DNA of 64,000 nt from Capsulimonadaceae bacterium (GTDB lineage: Bacteria; Armatimonadota; Armatimonadia; Armatimonadales; Capsulimonadaceae): positions 1 through 64,000 of the forward strand of contig JARLGU010000015.1 of NCBI GenBank assembly GCA_031292625.1. The letters run 5' to 3'. Below the pieces are notes generated by a model, which had not been told where the DNA came from, searched no databases, and was given only the letters and a program-made list of their open reading frames with translations. The position numbers and the translations under genes are program-made. Position 1 is the first letter of the stretch. Each line of letters opens with the position of its first letter. Shown here in pieces: positions 16,624 through 25,574 of the stretch.

Positions 16624-17172
16624 ATGACGTCGCATGGTGGTTTTGTTCTCTGGTTCACCGGTCTGTCCGGAGCTGGCAAGTCGACTCTTTCCGCCGCTCT
16701 CAACGAACTCTTCCGCCAGAGACGGTACAACGTCGAGCTGTTGGATGGCGATGAGGTCAGGACACATCTGTCAAAGGGCCTTTCGTTTTCGAAAGAGGAT
16801 CGTGATACGAACGTTCGCCGGATTGGCTACGTTGCGCGCTTGCTTGCACGCAACGGCGTCATCGCGATGACGGCGGCCATCTCGCCGTATGAGCGTATTC
16901 GGGACGAGATCCGCGGGCTTGTTCAGGCCGACGAAGTGCCATTCGTCGAGGTGTATGTCGAATGCCCAATTGAGGTTCTTGCTGAGCGTGATGTTAAGGG
17001 ACTCTACAAAAAGGCGCTTGCCGGAGAAATCGCCGGCTTTACCGGGGTATCCGATCCCTACGAGCCGCCCCGCGCGCCCGAACTCCACGTTCGCTCGGAC
17101 CGCGAGAGCCTGGAAGAGTCGCTTGGCAAAATCGTGGCTTACCTGGAACGTCAGGGGCTGATCGGGCGGTAG
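16624..17172 (+). CDS. cysC: Adenylylsulfate (APS) kinase
   Basis: A 182-residue enzyme phosphorylating adenosine 5'-phosphosulfate to PAPS in sulfate activation. Walker A is GLSGAGKS (13-20). The APS-binding blocks [11 protein letters not shown] and [16 protein letters not shown] follow. The lid segment [20 protein letters not shown] and the closing DPYEPP are typical. It is a stand-alone CysC, not fused to CysN, and no sulfurylase gene is nearby. It lies 33 bp after coaE and is probably in the same transcript. Confidence 0.95.
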   Translation: MTSHGGFVLWFTGLSGAGKSTLSAALNELFRQRRYNVELLDGDEVRTHLSKGLSFSKEDRDTNVRRIGYVARLLARNGVIAMTAAISPYERIRDEIRGLVQADEVPFVEVYVECPIEVLAERDVKGLYKKALAGEIAGFTGVSDPYEPPRAPELHVRSDRESLEESLGKIVAYLERQGLIGR

Positions 17173-17302
17173 AAGATTTTGCCGGTCTTGCCGCCATCGA
17201 CGGGCTGAGCAGCTTCCGGAATGCAAGCTGGCCTGTTGCCTCCGTAGCAAGAGGATGTCAACGGGGACGGCATGAAGGGACTGACGGAGGCATCTAATAC
17301 GG

Positions 17303-20116
17303 ATGACTGTTCCACTCAGCTTCGACAATCCGATTGCCCTTCTCCTCTTGCCGGTCGTCGCCGGGGCGCTCTGGGCGTTGAGCCGGCGCTCCGCTGCTCC
17401 GCTTGATCGCCAACAAATCGCTCAAAGCCTCGTCGTTCGTCTATTTCTCGCCTTCCTCATCGTTTGTGCAATCGCACAGCCGCACTGGCGCGTGCGTACG
17501 AATCGTTTGACGGTCATGTTTCTGATCGATCATTCGGCTTCAATTAGGCCGGATCAACGAGGCGCGCAGAACCGGTACGTCACGCGCGCGATCGCAGCCA
17601 AGGGGCGCGACGATAGAGCTGGGGTGGTCGTGTTCGGCCGATACGCTAACGTCGAGACGCGTCCGGATGCCGATGTAGACTACAGCGGCGTTCACGCCGA
17701 AGTTAACGGCGACGCGACCGACATATCGGCGGCATTGAAGACGGCGGCGGCTGCGTTCCCGTCGGACACGGGCAAAAAGATCGTGCTGCTTACCGATGGC
17801 CGCGAGAATTCCGGCAGCGCTTTGGACCAGATCGCGGACCTGCGCCGCCACGGGATTCTGGTGGATATTGCGCCAGTTGCGCTCGACGAGAGCAAATCGC
17901 CCGAGGTCAGCATCGAATCTATTAAGCTGCCATCGCATGCACAGAAGGACGCTCCCTTTTTGGCGCGGGTGATTGTGCGCAGCAACGTAGCGCAGAGGGC
18001 GACGGTTGATCTCTCACGCGACGGAGCGGGGTATGCAAGCAGGAAAGTTGACCTTCCCGTCGGTCTTACGCAGGTTGCATTTACTGTTCGGGAGAGCAGC
18101 GAGGGCGTTCATCGCTACGACGCTGTGTTGACGGCCAGGCTCGACACGATTCAGCAGAACAATCAAGCGATGGGCTGTGTCAGCGTACGCGGCGTTCCGC
18201 GCGTTCTGTACGTCGCGAGCGCTAGGGGGCAGGGCCCAGAATCCGCGCGATCAGCGCTGGCTGCTCAAGGGATTGAGATGGTGGTGCGCTCGCCATCGTC
18301 AGCCCCCACGGGAGTTGCGGACTGGCAAGCCTTCGATTCCGTGGTTCTCGATGACGTCGCGTCGACGGAGTTTTCGCCCGGTCAGCTTGAGAGCTTGCGA
18401 GTGAGCGTCCACGACTTTGGCGTCGGCCTCGGGATGGTTGGCGGTCCCGAGTCATTTGGAGCGGGTATGTATGCCGGGACGCCCGTCGAGGCGGCGCTGC
18501 CCGTTAACATGCGCGTGCCTCGTCGCAAGAACAACCCGGAAGCCGCCGTGGTAATCGTGCTGGACGCTTCGGGGTCGATGAGCGTCGAAGAACACGGCGT
18601 CGAAAAGGTGCAGCTCGCGGCGCAGGCCGCCGTGAACCTCATGCGTGGCCTCGATCCCGACGACCGCGTCTGCGTGATTGCCGTGACGGAAACGCCGAAG
18701 ACCGTGGTCCCCCTCCAGCGCGCATCGGAGGCCGTGTCGGCCCAGCAGGATATCGAAGGTTTGCGCGCCGGCGGCGGCGGCATTAACTGCCACACAGGCC
18801 TTGTTGCGGCGTATCAGGTTCTGGAGCAGACGCGTGTTCCAATCAGGCACGTTATTATGTGTGCGGATACGACGGATTCCGATGAGCAGGAGGGATGCGC
18901 CGACCTTGCCCGATCGGAATACGAAACGAATCATATTACAACCAGCATGCTCGGCATTGGTCTTCCGTCGGATCCGCATGTGCCCTTCCAGAAGACGGTT
19001 GCGGCAGCTGGACATGGCCGCATGGAAGCCGTGAGCGAGCTCAGCAAGTTGCCAGCGACCTTCGATCGCGATGTCGGGTACCTGAAGGGCTCCTTGTTTA
19101 TTGAGAAGCCGTTTCGCCCGATCGCCGCCGGATCGGATCCGGTGCTCGCAGGCGTTTCTCTGACGGATGCGCCGCCTTTGCTCGGCTACAACCTTTCGAT
19201 GCCTAAGAACGGCGCTGATGTGCCAGTGCGTACGGCAGGTGACGGCGATGTCGTGCTCGCTCACTGGCGTTACGGCGCTGGGCGAACATTCGCGTTTACA
19301 AGCGACGACCGGCCGCACTGGGCGTCGAAATGGCTCGCCTGGAGCGGTTATGGCAGGTTCTGGGCGCAGCTTGTGCGGTGGTCGCTGAAAAACGAGATGG
19401 CGGGAGGCTTGCAAACATCGATCGAAGCCGAAGGCGGGCGCGGCCGGATCGCGGTAGACGCTCTTACGGACAAAGGGGACTACCTTGACGGCGCTCATCT
19501 GACGGCGACGGTCGCTTCCCCTAACGGCGCTACACGTGATGTTAAGCTCGAGCAGAGCGCGGCCGGACGCTACGACGCGACGTTCGATGCAGCGGATACA
19601 GGCCTGTACACCGTACACGTTCGGGACAACGATAGGACGGCGACTGGGGAGACCGTTGCGCTTGCCGTGCCGTATTCGCCGGAATACCAGAACGTTCCGC
19701 CGAACGCAGATCTGCTTCGCCAGATTTCCAGAGCGACCGGCGGGCGGTTTGGCCCAGACCCCAAAACCGTCTTTCATAACACGCGTTTGTGGGATGTCGG
19801 CGATGACCCTTTGATGCCCTCCTGCTTGCTGCTGGCGGCTTTGGTCTTATTGCTCGATATCGCATGGCGGAGATTGGCCTGGAAATTGACCATGCCGTCG
19901 TTTACCGCGAGCCCTCCGGATGGGCGGCTTTCCGATGGCAGCCCAGTGCGCAGGATGACGTTGTTCGGCGCCATTCAAATTCCCAAGGCTCGTCAAACAA
20001 CCGAGCGTACGGATGTCGGGGCTGACGAGGAGTATCTGACACGCTCCGCGTCCACGCGAATCGGAACGGACGACGATCCGTTCCCGTTCGTGGTAACGAA
20101 GGACGCTAAGCGTTAG
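17303..20116 (+). CDS. Large membrane-anchored double VWA protein with amidotransferase-like domain
   Basis: A 937-residue protein. Two N-terminal membrane helices (about 12-28 and 44-60) are followed by a first von Willebrand A domain with MIDAS DHSAS at 76-80. A segment near 330-400 (SVHDFGVGLGMVGGPESFG) resembles the class I glutamine-amidotransferase-like fold. A second VWA domain has a perfect MIDAS DASGS near 421. A C-terminal helix (SCLLLAALVLLLDIAW) lies near 848, followed by a cytoplasmic tail. Such proteins occur in many phyla, often with MoxR ATPases; none is adjacent here. Metal-dependent protein binding in the envelope is likely, but the process is unknown. GGAGG lies 12 bp before the ATG. 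Confidence 0.82.
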   Translation: MTVPLSFDNPIALLLLPVVAGALWALSRRSAAPLDRQQIAQSLVVRLFLAFLIVCAIAQPHWRVRTNRLTVMFLIDHSASIRPDQRGAQNRYVTRAIAAKGRDDRAGVVVFGRYANVETRPDADVDYSGVHAEVNGDATDISAALKTAAAAFPSDTGKKIVLLTDGRENSGSALDQIADLRRHGILVDIAPVALDESKSPEVSIESIKLPSHAQKDAPFLARVIVRSNVAQRATVDLSRDGAGYASRKVDLPVGLTQVAFTVRESSEGVHRYDAVLTARLDTIQQNNQAMGCVSVRGVPRVLYVASARGQGPESARSALAAQGIEMVVRSPSSAPTGVADWQAFDSVVLDDVASTEFSPGQLESLRVSVHDFGVGLGMVGGPESFGAGMYAGTPVEAALPVNMRVPRRKNNPEAAVVIVLDASGSMSVEEHGVEKVQLAAQAAVNLMRGLDPDDRVCVIAVTETPKTVVPLQRASEAVSAQQDIEGLRAGGGGINCHTGLVAAYQVLEQTRVPIRHVIMCADTTDSDEQEGCADLARSEYETNHITTSMLGIGLPSDPHVPFQKTVAAAGHGRMEAVSELSKLPATFDRDVGYLKGSLFIEKPFRPIAAGSDPVLAGVSLTDAPPLLGYNLSMPKNGADVPVRTAGDGDVVLAHWRYGAGRTFAFTSDDRPHWASKWLAWSGYGRFWAQLVRWSLKNEMAGGLQTSIEAEGGRGRIAVDALTDKGDYLDGAHLTATVASPNGATRDVKLEQSAAGRYDATFDAADTGLYTVHVRDNDRTATGETVALAVPYSPEYQNVPPNADLLRQISRATGGRFGPDPKTVFHNTRLWDVGDDPLMPSCLLLAALVLLLDIAWRRLAWKLTMPSFTASPPDGRLSDGSPVRRMTLFGAIQIPKARQTTERTDVGADEEYLTRSASTRIGTDDDPFPFVVTKDAKR

Positions 20117-20219
20117 TTTCGGGCGCTCTTCGCGTCCGGAAACCGGTTGCGCGGAGCCGCTTCGACGTTGCAGATGGCTTTACGTAAGATCCCGCCGCGT
20201 CCTCGAAGATTTCAGAGGG

Positions 20220-20225
20220 TAGAAT
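20220..20225 (+). promoter_or_regulatory. -10 element for a probably leaderless polA transcript
   Basis: TAGAAT ends 6 bp before the polA ATG at 20232, with no Shine-Dalgarno sequence between. A clear -35 element is not seen. Confidence 0.45.
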
Positions 20226-20231
20226 AGTTTT

Positions 20232-22934
20232 ATGCCAAAATTGCTCCTTCTTGACGGAAACTCGCTGCTTTACCGCGGGTACTTCGCCATGCGATCTCTG
20301 TCAACTGCGTCCGGCCAGCCGACGAACGCGATTTACTCGCTTGCGATGATGCTGCTGTTGGCGTTAGAGCGCGAAAAGCCCGACGCCGTGGTATGTGCGT
20401 GGGACGGACCGGCGGCGACATTCCGGCATATCGAATTTGCGGCGTACAAAGCACAGCGGGCGGAGCCGCCGGAGGACCTCGTTGCCCAGCGTCCCCTTTC
20501 GCGCGAGCTTATGAGCGCGTTCAATATTTCGATGCTGGATGTGCCAGGGTGGGAGGCCGATGACATTATCGGCACGCTTGCGGAGCGTGAAAAGCAAGCT
20601 GGAAACGAAGTGCTGATCGTTACCGGGGATCTGGACACCGTACAACTGGTCGACGATCGCCTCGGTCCGGTCCGGGTCATGAGTACGATTAGGGGCGTTA
20701 CGGATACGGTGATCTACGATGAGGCGGCGGTGATGAACCGGTATGGACTCACCCCGCTGCAGATCCCCGATTATAAGGCGCTGAAGGGCGATCCTAGCGA
20801 CAATATCCCCGGCCTTCCAGGAATCGGCGACAAAACGGCATCGCAGCTTATCGGCGAGTTTGGTTCCGTCGAGGCGCTGCTCGAAGGCGTTGACCGCGTT
20901 AAGTCGCCCAAGCAGCAGGCGCTTCTGAGGGACCATTCGGCTGACGCGCTTCAGTTTAAGCGTCTTGCAACGATTAGCCGGGATATCGAGATCCCAGAGG
21001 GATTTTTCGTTTCCTACGACTATCAGTCCACGGGCCCCGATAACGCGCGAGCTCGTGAACTCTTTGATCGCCTTGAGTTCCGTACGCTAGGCCGCCGCCT
21101 GCCCAACGGCAAGGATGCGCCGCCGCCGCCCGCGCCCGCAGCGCATCCCACTCCGTCGGCGCAAGGCTCACTGGATTTCGACGCGCCGGTCCAGGAGATC
21201 GCCGCTCCCGCTGCTATTGTGCTTCCCCCGGAGTCGGAGTGGGCCCCGGAGACGAGTTTGATCGTGGTTACGGAGCCCCATCCCGAGAAGGCGGATGTAA
21301 TGGGCGCGCGCATCGTGAGCGTTGTCGTGTCCCGTCCGGAGGGGGGCGAAACGATCGCCTCGGATAAGCTTGAGACGCTCCGGGCGTTTCTGGAGGACGC
21401 GAGCATTCCGAAGATCGTTCACGATGCCAAGCTCACAATCGGCGTGCTTGCACGTTCAGGCATCGCGCTAAAGGGCGTCGTCTTCGACACAATGCTTGCA
21501 GCCTACTTGCTCAATGCCGGACGGTCCAGCTATCGCCTGACGGATATCGTACGCGAGCACTGGGGTATCGAGATCGCCGCGAACGATTGGCCCAGGCTCG
21601 CTCAGGCGCTTCGGGCGGCGCAGCCATTGCAGAAAGGCCGATTAGTTGCGGACGGCCTGTTGGCCATGCACGATGAAATCGAGTTACCCTTGTCCAGCGT
21701 CATCGCGCGGTTGGAAATGCAGGGCGTTGCGATCGATGCGGAGTGGATGCGGGAGATCGGTTCCAAGCTGCAGGAGGCAATTGCGCGGGCGGAGACCGAG
21801 GTCTTTGAGCTTTGCAAAGGCGAAGTGTTCTCAATCGGATCCCCAAAGCAGCTTCAAGTCGTCTTGTTCGAGAAGCTCGGATTGCCCCACGGAAAGAAGA
21901 CGAAGACCGGTTACTCGACGGATTCCGAGGTTCTGGAATCGTTAGCCGCGCAAGGGCACGTTGTCGCGGAACGAATCATTGAGTGGCGCGAGCTGACCAA
22001 ACTCAAATCGCAATACGCGGACGCATTGCCCACGCTGGTCAACCCCGTCGATGGGCGGATCCATACGACCCTCAATCAGACAGTCGCAAGCACCGGGCGT
22101 TTGTCGTCGACGAATCCGAACTTACAGAACATCCCGATACGAACGGAGGTGGGCCGCGAGATTCGTAAGGGCTTCGTGGCATCGCCTGGCAATGTCTTGC
22201 TGGCTGCGGACTATTCGCAGATCGAACTTCGGATCTTTGCCCACATTACACACGATCCGGAGCTCGTGCGCACGTTCAAGGCTGGAGAGGATATTCACCG
22301 CCGGACGGCCGCCCTTGTCTTTGGCGTCGGCGAGGACGAGGTGTCGCCGGAACAGAGGCGTCGCGCGAAGACGGTTAACTTCGCCGTGATTTACGGCATG
22401 GGCGATGTCCGTCTGGCAGCGGAACTCGGCGTCGATCGCGCCACGGCAGGCGAGTGGAAGAAGCGGTATTTTGCCAGTTATCCAGGCGTCAAAGAGTATT
22501 CGGAGCAGGTACTGGACTTCGCGCGTGCGAATGGGTTCGTCCAGACATTGCTAGGGCGCCGTCGTTATGCGCCGGACATCAATAGCCTGGTCGCTCAGTT
22601 TCGCACTGCCGCCGAGCGGGAAGCAGTCAACATGCCGGTCCAGGGCACATGCGCGGACATCATCAAACTCGCGATGCTTCGTGCCGACAGGGCGCTGCGT
22701 GATCGCCGTCTGCATGCGTCAATGATCTTGCAGGTGCACGATGAGCTCCTCTTTGAATGTCCGGAGGGCGAGGTGCAGGACCTTGGGAAACTGGTCAGTG
22801 ACGCAATGGAGAGCGCGTTCGACCTCGGTGACGTGCCGCTAAAGGTGGACGTCAAAACGGGGTTGAACTGGGCGCAAATGACGACTCTAGACGCACGACG
22901 CGATCATGCGAAACTTGCCGATAGCGCAGCTTAA
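20232..22934 (+). CDS. polA: DNA polymerase I with inactive proofreading domain
   Basis: A 900-residue family A polymerase for Okazaki fragment processing and repair. The 5'-nuclease (about 1-290) includes MPKLLLLDGNSLLYRGYFA, GWEADDIIGTLA and the H3TH motif GLPGIGDKTA. The middle domain lacks the 3'-5' exonuclease acids: the DxE of motif I is replaced by VVTEPHPEK and the motif II aspartate is Thr in HDAKLTIGVL. Proofreading is therefore probably absent, as in Thermus and Bacillus Pol I. The polymerase has motif A DYSQIELR (near 659), motif B RRRAKTVNFAVIYGM and motif C QVHDELLFE (near 835). A Pro/Ala-rich linker with PPPPAPAA lies near 296. Its TAA overlaps the next ATG. Confidence 0.97.
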   Translation: MPKLLLLDGNSLLYRGYFAMRSLSTASGQPTNAIYSLAMMLLLALEREKPDAVVCAWDGPAATFRHIEFAAYKAQRAEPPEDLVAQRPLSRELMSAFNISMLDVPGWEADDIIGTLAEREKQAGNEVLIVTGDLDTVQLVDDRLGPVRVMSTIRGVTDTVIYDEAAVMNRYGLTPLQIPDYKALKGDPSDNIPGLPGIGDKTASQLIGEFGSVEALLEGVDRVKSPKQQALLRDHSADALQFKRLATISRDIEIPEGFFVSYDYQSTGPDNARARELFDRLEFRTLGRRLPNGKDAPPPPAPAAHPTPSAQGSLDFDAPVQEIAAPAAIVLPPESEWAPETSLIVVTEPHPEKADVMGARIVSVVVSRPEGGETIASDKLETLRAFLEDASIPKIVHDAKLTIGVLARSGIALKGVVFDTMLAAYLLNAGRSSYRLTDIVREHWGIEIAANDWPRLAQALRAAQPLQKGRLVADGLLAMHDEIELPLSSVIARLEMQGVAIDAEWMREIGSKLQEAIARAETEVFELCKGEVFSIGSPKQLQVVLFEKLGLPHGKKTKTGYSTDSEVLESLAAQGHVVAERIIEWRELTKLKSQYADALPTLVNPVDGRIHTTLNQTVASTGRLSSTNPNLQNIPIRTEVGREIRKGFVASPGNVLLAADYSQIELRIFAHITHDPELVRTFKAGEDIHRRTAALVFGVGEDEVSPEQRRRAKTVNFAVIYGMGDVRLAAELGVDRATAGEWKKRYFASYPGVKEYSEQVLDFARANGFVQTLLGRRRYAPDINSLVAQFRTAAEREAVNMPVQGTCADIIKLAMLRADRALRDRRLHASMILQVHDELLFECPEGEVQDLGKLVSDAMESAFDLGDVPLKVDVKTGLNWAQMTTLDARRDHAKLADSAA

Positions 22935-24157
22935 TGCCCTTATTCGACGAAAACGACTTTACATATAATGCCGCCGATCATGCTTACGCACGAACGGACA
23001 GCTACGTGTTCGCGCAAATCATTCCCTACATTGGCAGCAAGCGAAAGCTTCTGCCGCTTGTACTGCACGCGATTGAACGGACAGGTGTTCGGCCAGGGGC
23101 GACGTTTGCCGACCTGTTCGCTGGTTCGGGCGTGGTTAGCCGGATGGCGAAAGCAATGGGCTATCGCGTAGTCGCCAACGATTGGGAGCCGTACGCGGAA
23201 GTCATTAATGGAGCGTTCATCGGGCTCAATACGCCCCCGATGCCCGAGAGCGTCTTCGACGAGCTCAATGAACTTTGCCCAGTCGCCGGATTCATCACTC
23301 AGAACTACTGTCCTGGGGACGACGAGAATCCACAGGTAGATCGCGAGAGGCTCTACTACACGCACGCGAACGGTCAGCGAATCGACGCGATCAGGTCGCA
23401 CATCGCCGCGTGGGAGGAATCCGGGGCGATTACGCTTGAACAGCAGCGTTACCTGCTTGCACCGCTCCTCTCGGCTTCGTGCTACGTATCGAATACGAGC
23501 GGAGTCTTCAAGGCCTACCATGCGGGCTGGGGGGGGAAGACCGCTACTGCGCTCTACCGAATATTGAGCCCCTTAAAACTTAGTCCTCCCCCGCTTATTG
23601 ACAATGGATTCGAGAACGTCGTTACCCGCCTCGACGCAATGAAGCTCGCCAGCAGTTTGGATGCGATTACCGCATCTTCCTGCGATATCGCCTATCTCGA
23701 TCCTCCGTACAATCAGCATCCCTATGGAAGCAACTACCATCTATTGAACACAATAGCGCTGTACGATAAGCCGGAAGTTCCGGACATTCATGTTGGCAAA
23801 TCGGCCATTCGGACGGACTGGCGCTCCCTCCGTCGCTCCGCATTCAACTGCACGGCAACCGCGCTACCCGCTCTGCTGGACATCGTAGACGCATTGCCTT
23901 GCCGGTGGGTGCTGTTGTCCTATAGCACGGACGGCAATATTCCTATTTCCGAACTGACCAAGTCTCTGGCTGACCGCGGCCGGCTATGGGTGGAGACGCA
24001 TCGATACAAGCGATACCGCGTAAGTGCGCAACGCATGTCCGCCCAGTCTCACAATGTCGAGTTCGTGCTGATCCTCGATCGAGATGCGAAGCCGGACCAG
24101 AAGGCGTGCCGCGCTTGCCGTAGACTGATCGATGCAGCTGCTCGAAAGCATGGTTAG
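22934..24157 (+). CDS. D12-class N6-adenine DNA methyltransferase
   Basis: A 407-residue alpha-type adenine methyltransferase. The N-terminal IIPYIGSKRKLLPLVLHAIE is the D12 opening block. FADLFAGSGVVSRMAKAMGY near 58 is the S-adenosylmethionine-binding motif, with NDWEPYA following. The catalytic motif IV is YLDPPYNQHPYGSNYHLL near 254. The ATG overlaps the polA stop (TAATG), so it is translationally coupled to DNA polymerase I. No restriction endonuclease is adjacent, so it looks like a solitary methylase. The target site is unknown; the length exceeds that of Dam (about 280) because of extra segments around the target-recognition region. The last 4 bp overlap the convergent esterase gene. 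Confidence 0.88.
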   Translation: MPLFDENDFTYNAADHAYARTDSYVFAQIIPYIGSKRKLLPLVLHAIERTGVRPGATFADLFAGSGVVSRMAKAMGYRVVANDWEPYAEVINGAFIGLNTPPMPESVFDELNELCPVAGFITQNYCPGDDENPQVDRERLYYTHANGQRIDAIRSHIAAWEESGAITLEQQRYLLAPLLSASCYVSNTSGVFKAYHAGWGGKTATALYRILSPLKLSPPPLIDNGFENVVTRLDAMKLASSLDAITASSCDIAYLDPPYNQHPYGSNYHLLNTIALYDKPEVPDIHVGKSAIRTDWRSLRRSAFNCTATALPALLDIVDALPCRWVLLSYSTDGNIPISELTKSLADRGRLWVETHRYKRYRVSAQRMSAQSHNVEFVLILDRDAKPDQKACRACRRLIDAAARKHG

Positions 24158-25389
24158 GGGGGCGGCTGACGTTCTTCGTCCATTGCCAGCGAAGTGCTGG
24201 GCACGGGTTTTCGAGCGAGAACGATGCTCGCGAGGTGTTCGACTGCGGGGAGCCAACGATCGGCCAGCTTTCGATGGCAGTCGTCGGTCGGATGGACTCC
24301 ATCCACGAGGTCACGAATAGGATCTATTCCTGTGTAGAGATCGACAACGACGATTGGCGACGCCAGCGTGGTCTTCTTCAACGCCAACAGTTGAAGCCGG
24401 TCATTGAATTCGGGAACGCCGCGGCTTCCAAACTCGCCGTCCCATTCCGGCGTTACCTGCGCCAGAGCGATCGCAACGTAGGGGTTGGCTTTGCGGAGCG
24501 CGTCAACGACCTGACCGACGCTTGCGGCTGCTTGTTTCGGGCTGCGACCCTGACTGAGGTCATTTAGCCCGATATCCAGCAAGACGACATCCGGTTGGTA
24601 AACATTTGCCCAACCGCCGGCGCCGCCAAGTTTGCCTGCCTTCCAATCTCGGCGGTCGAGCGTTCCTTGTACAATCTCCTCGGCTGTCCATCCCGGGTGG
24701 CCTTCGTGTCGCATATCCCAGTCGGTATCGGGAGGAGGCTGTCCGAACGCAATCCCATCAAGTGACCCAACGAAGCTAAAGGGGGCGAAATTCGATTCCC
24801 GGAGCGATTTGGAAAGATAGTACCGGTAGCTTGTCGAGCTCTTGGTGCCCCCTGTGATCGAGTCGCCGAGCGCCATAATGCGCAGGCGGCGTTCGGTCGT
24901 TGTAGGAGAAACCGCGAGCAAGCCCGCGCCTTCGGTCTCAGGATAGACAGCGGCCTCGTCCGGCGGCCCATCGGGATCTGCCAGGGCGGCGACGATGAAA
25001 TGCCGGCCCGCTGTCGCCGTGTACTTGAAAGAGCCCGCGAGGTTCTTGGCGTGCGAGGCGACATCTATCATGCCATTGGGGGTAACGTATGGCGCCTCAT
25101 AATCGACCACGCCAACCTGCTCGCCGTCGACGGCGAACGCCACTCGGAATTTGGTTCCCGCTGCAACGGATACGTCGCCTTTATTGAAAATGCGCGCATG
25201 CAGGACGAGATCCTGCCCTGCAGTCGGTCGTGTCGGCGTCGCCCATACGCGATACACCATGGGCGACGTCGCGACATCCGCCCGCCGCGTACAACCGGCC
25301 GTCGCTAGAAATAGCGGACTGCTTGCGACGACCATCAATGCAACTACCACGCTCACGCCCAGTCGATTGTAGGGATTATTGTGTCGCAT
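24154..25389 (-). CDS. Secreted SGNH/GDSL hydrolase, probable lipoprotein
   Basis: A 411-residue protein. A hydrophobic N-terminus ends in TAGC with Cys33, a plausible though imperfect lipobox. Residues about 42-160 form an Ig-like domain of CARDB type (ARIFNKGDVSVAAGTKFRV). The SGNH hydrolase follows: block I MALGDSITGG with Ser177, block III GLNDLS near 285, and block V DGVHPTDD near 365 with the catalytic Asp-His pair. It probably removes acyl groups from an extracellular carbohydrate. A TACAAT hexamer ends 9 bp before an in-frame GTG at 25356, which could be a leaderless alternative start, but that form would lose the positively charged signal-peptide N-terminus. Confidence 0.85.
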   Translation of the reverse strand: MRHNNPYNRLGVSVVVALMVVASSPLFLATAGCTRRADVATSPMVYRVWATPTRPTAGQDLVLHARIFNKGDVSVAAGTKFRVAFAVDGEQVGVVDYEAPYVTPNGMIDVASHAKNLAGSFKYTATAGRHFIVAALADPDGPPDEAAVYPETEGAGLLAVSPTTTERRLRIMALGDSITGGTKSSTSYRYYLSKSLRESNFAPFSFVGSLDGIAFGQPPPDTDWDMRHEGHPGWTAEEIVQGTLDRRDWKAGKLGGAGGWANVYQPDVVLLDIGLNDLSQGRSPKQAAASVGQVVDALRKANPYVAIALAQVTPEWDGEFGSRGVPEFNDRLQLLALKKTTLASPIVVVDLYTGIDPIRDLVDGVHPTDDCHRKLADRWLPAVEHLASIVLARKPVPSTSLAMDEERQPPP

Positions 25390-25517
25390 TGTGCTGAAAA
25401 ATCCGGACGCCCCTCAGTCGCTGCCAGTGCCTACTAATGAGAACAGCTTTCCGGTCAATATCGATCCATGGGGATCAACCTCATACGAGATAATTGTGGT
25501 CGATTGTCGAAAAAAAT

Positions 25518-25548
25518 GTCGCCGCAAAGGACATTGACCTGCGGCGAC
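25518..25548 (-). terminator. Rho-independent terminator of the anti-sigma gene
   Basis: GTCGCCGCA and TGCGGCGAC form a 9-bp perfect stem with a 13-nt loop. Read on the minus strand it is followed by ATTTTTT, 26 bp after the stop codon of the anti-sigma gene. Confidence 0.85.
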
Positions 25549-25574
25549 GGAGAAAGAAATCAATGTTCAGACAA

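Noticed and set aside
22934-24157. Restriction-modification or other defence system
   Set aside because: No endonuclease or other defence gene adjoins the methyltransferase; its neighbours are polA and an esterase.
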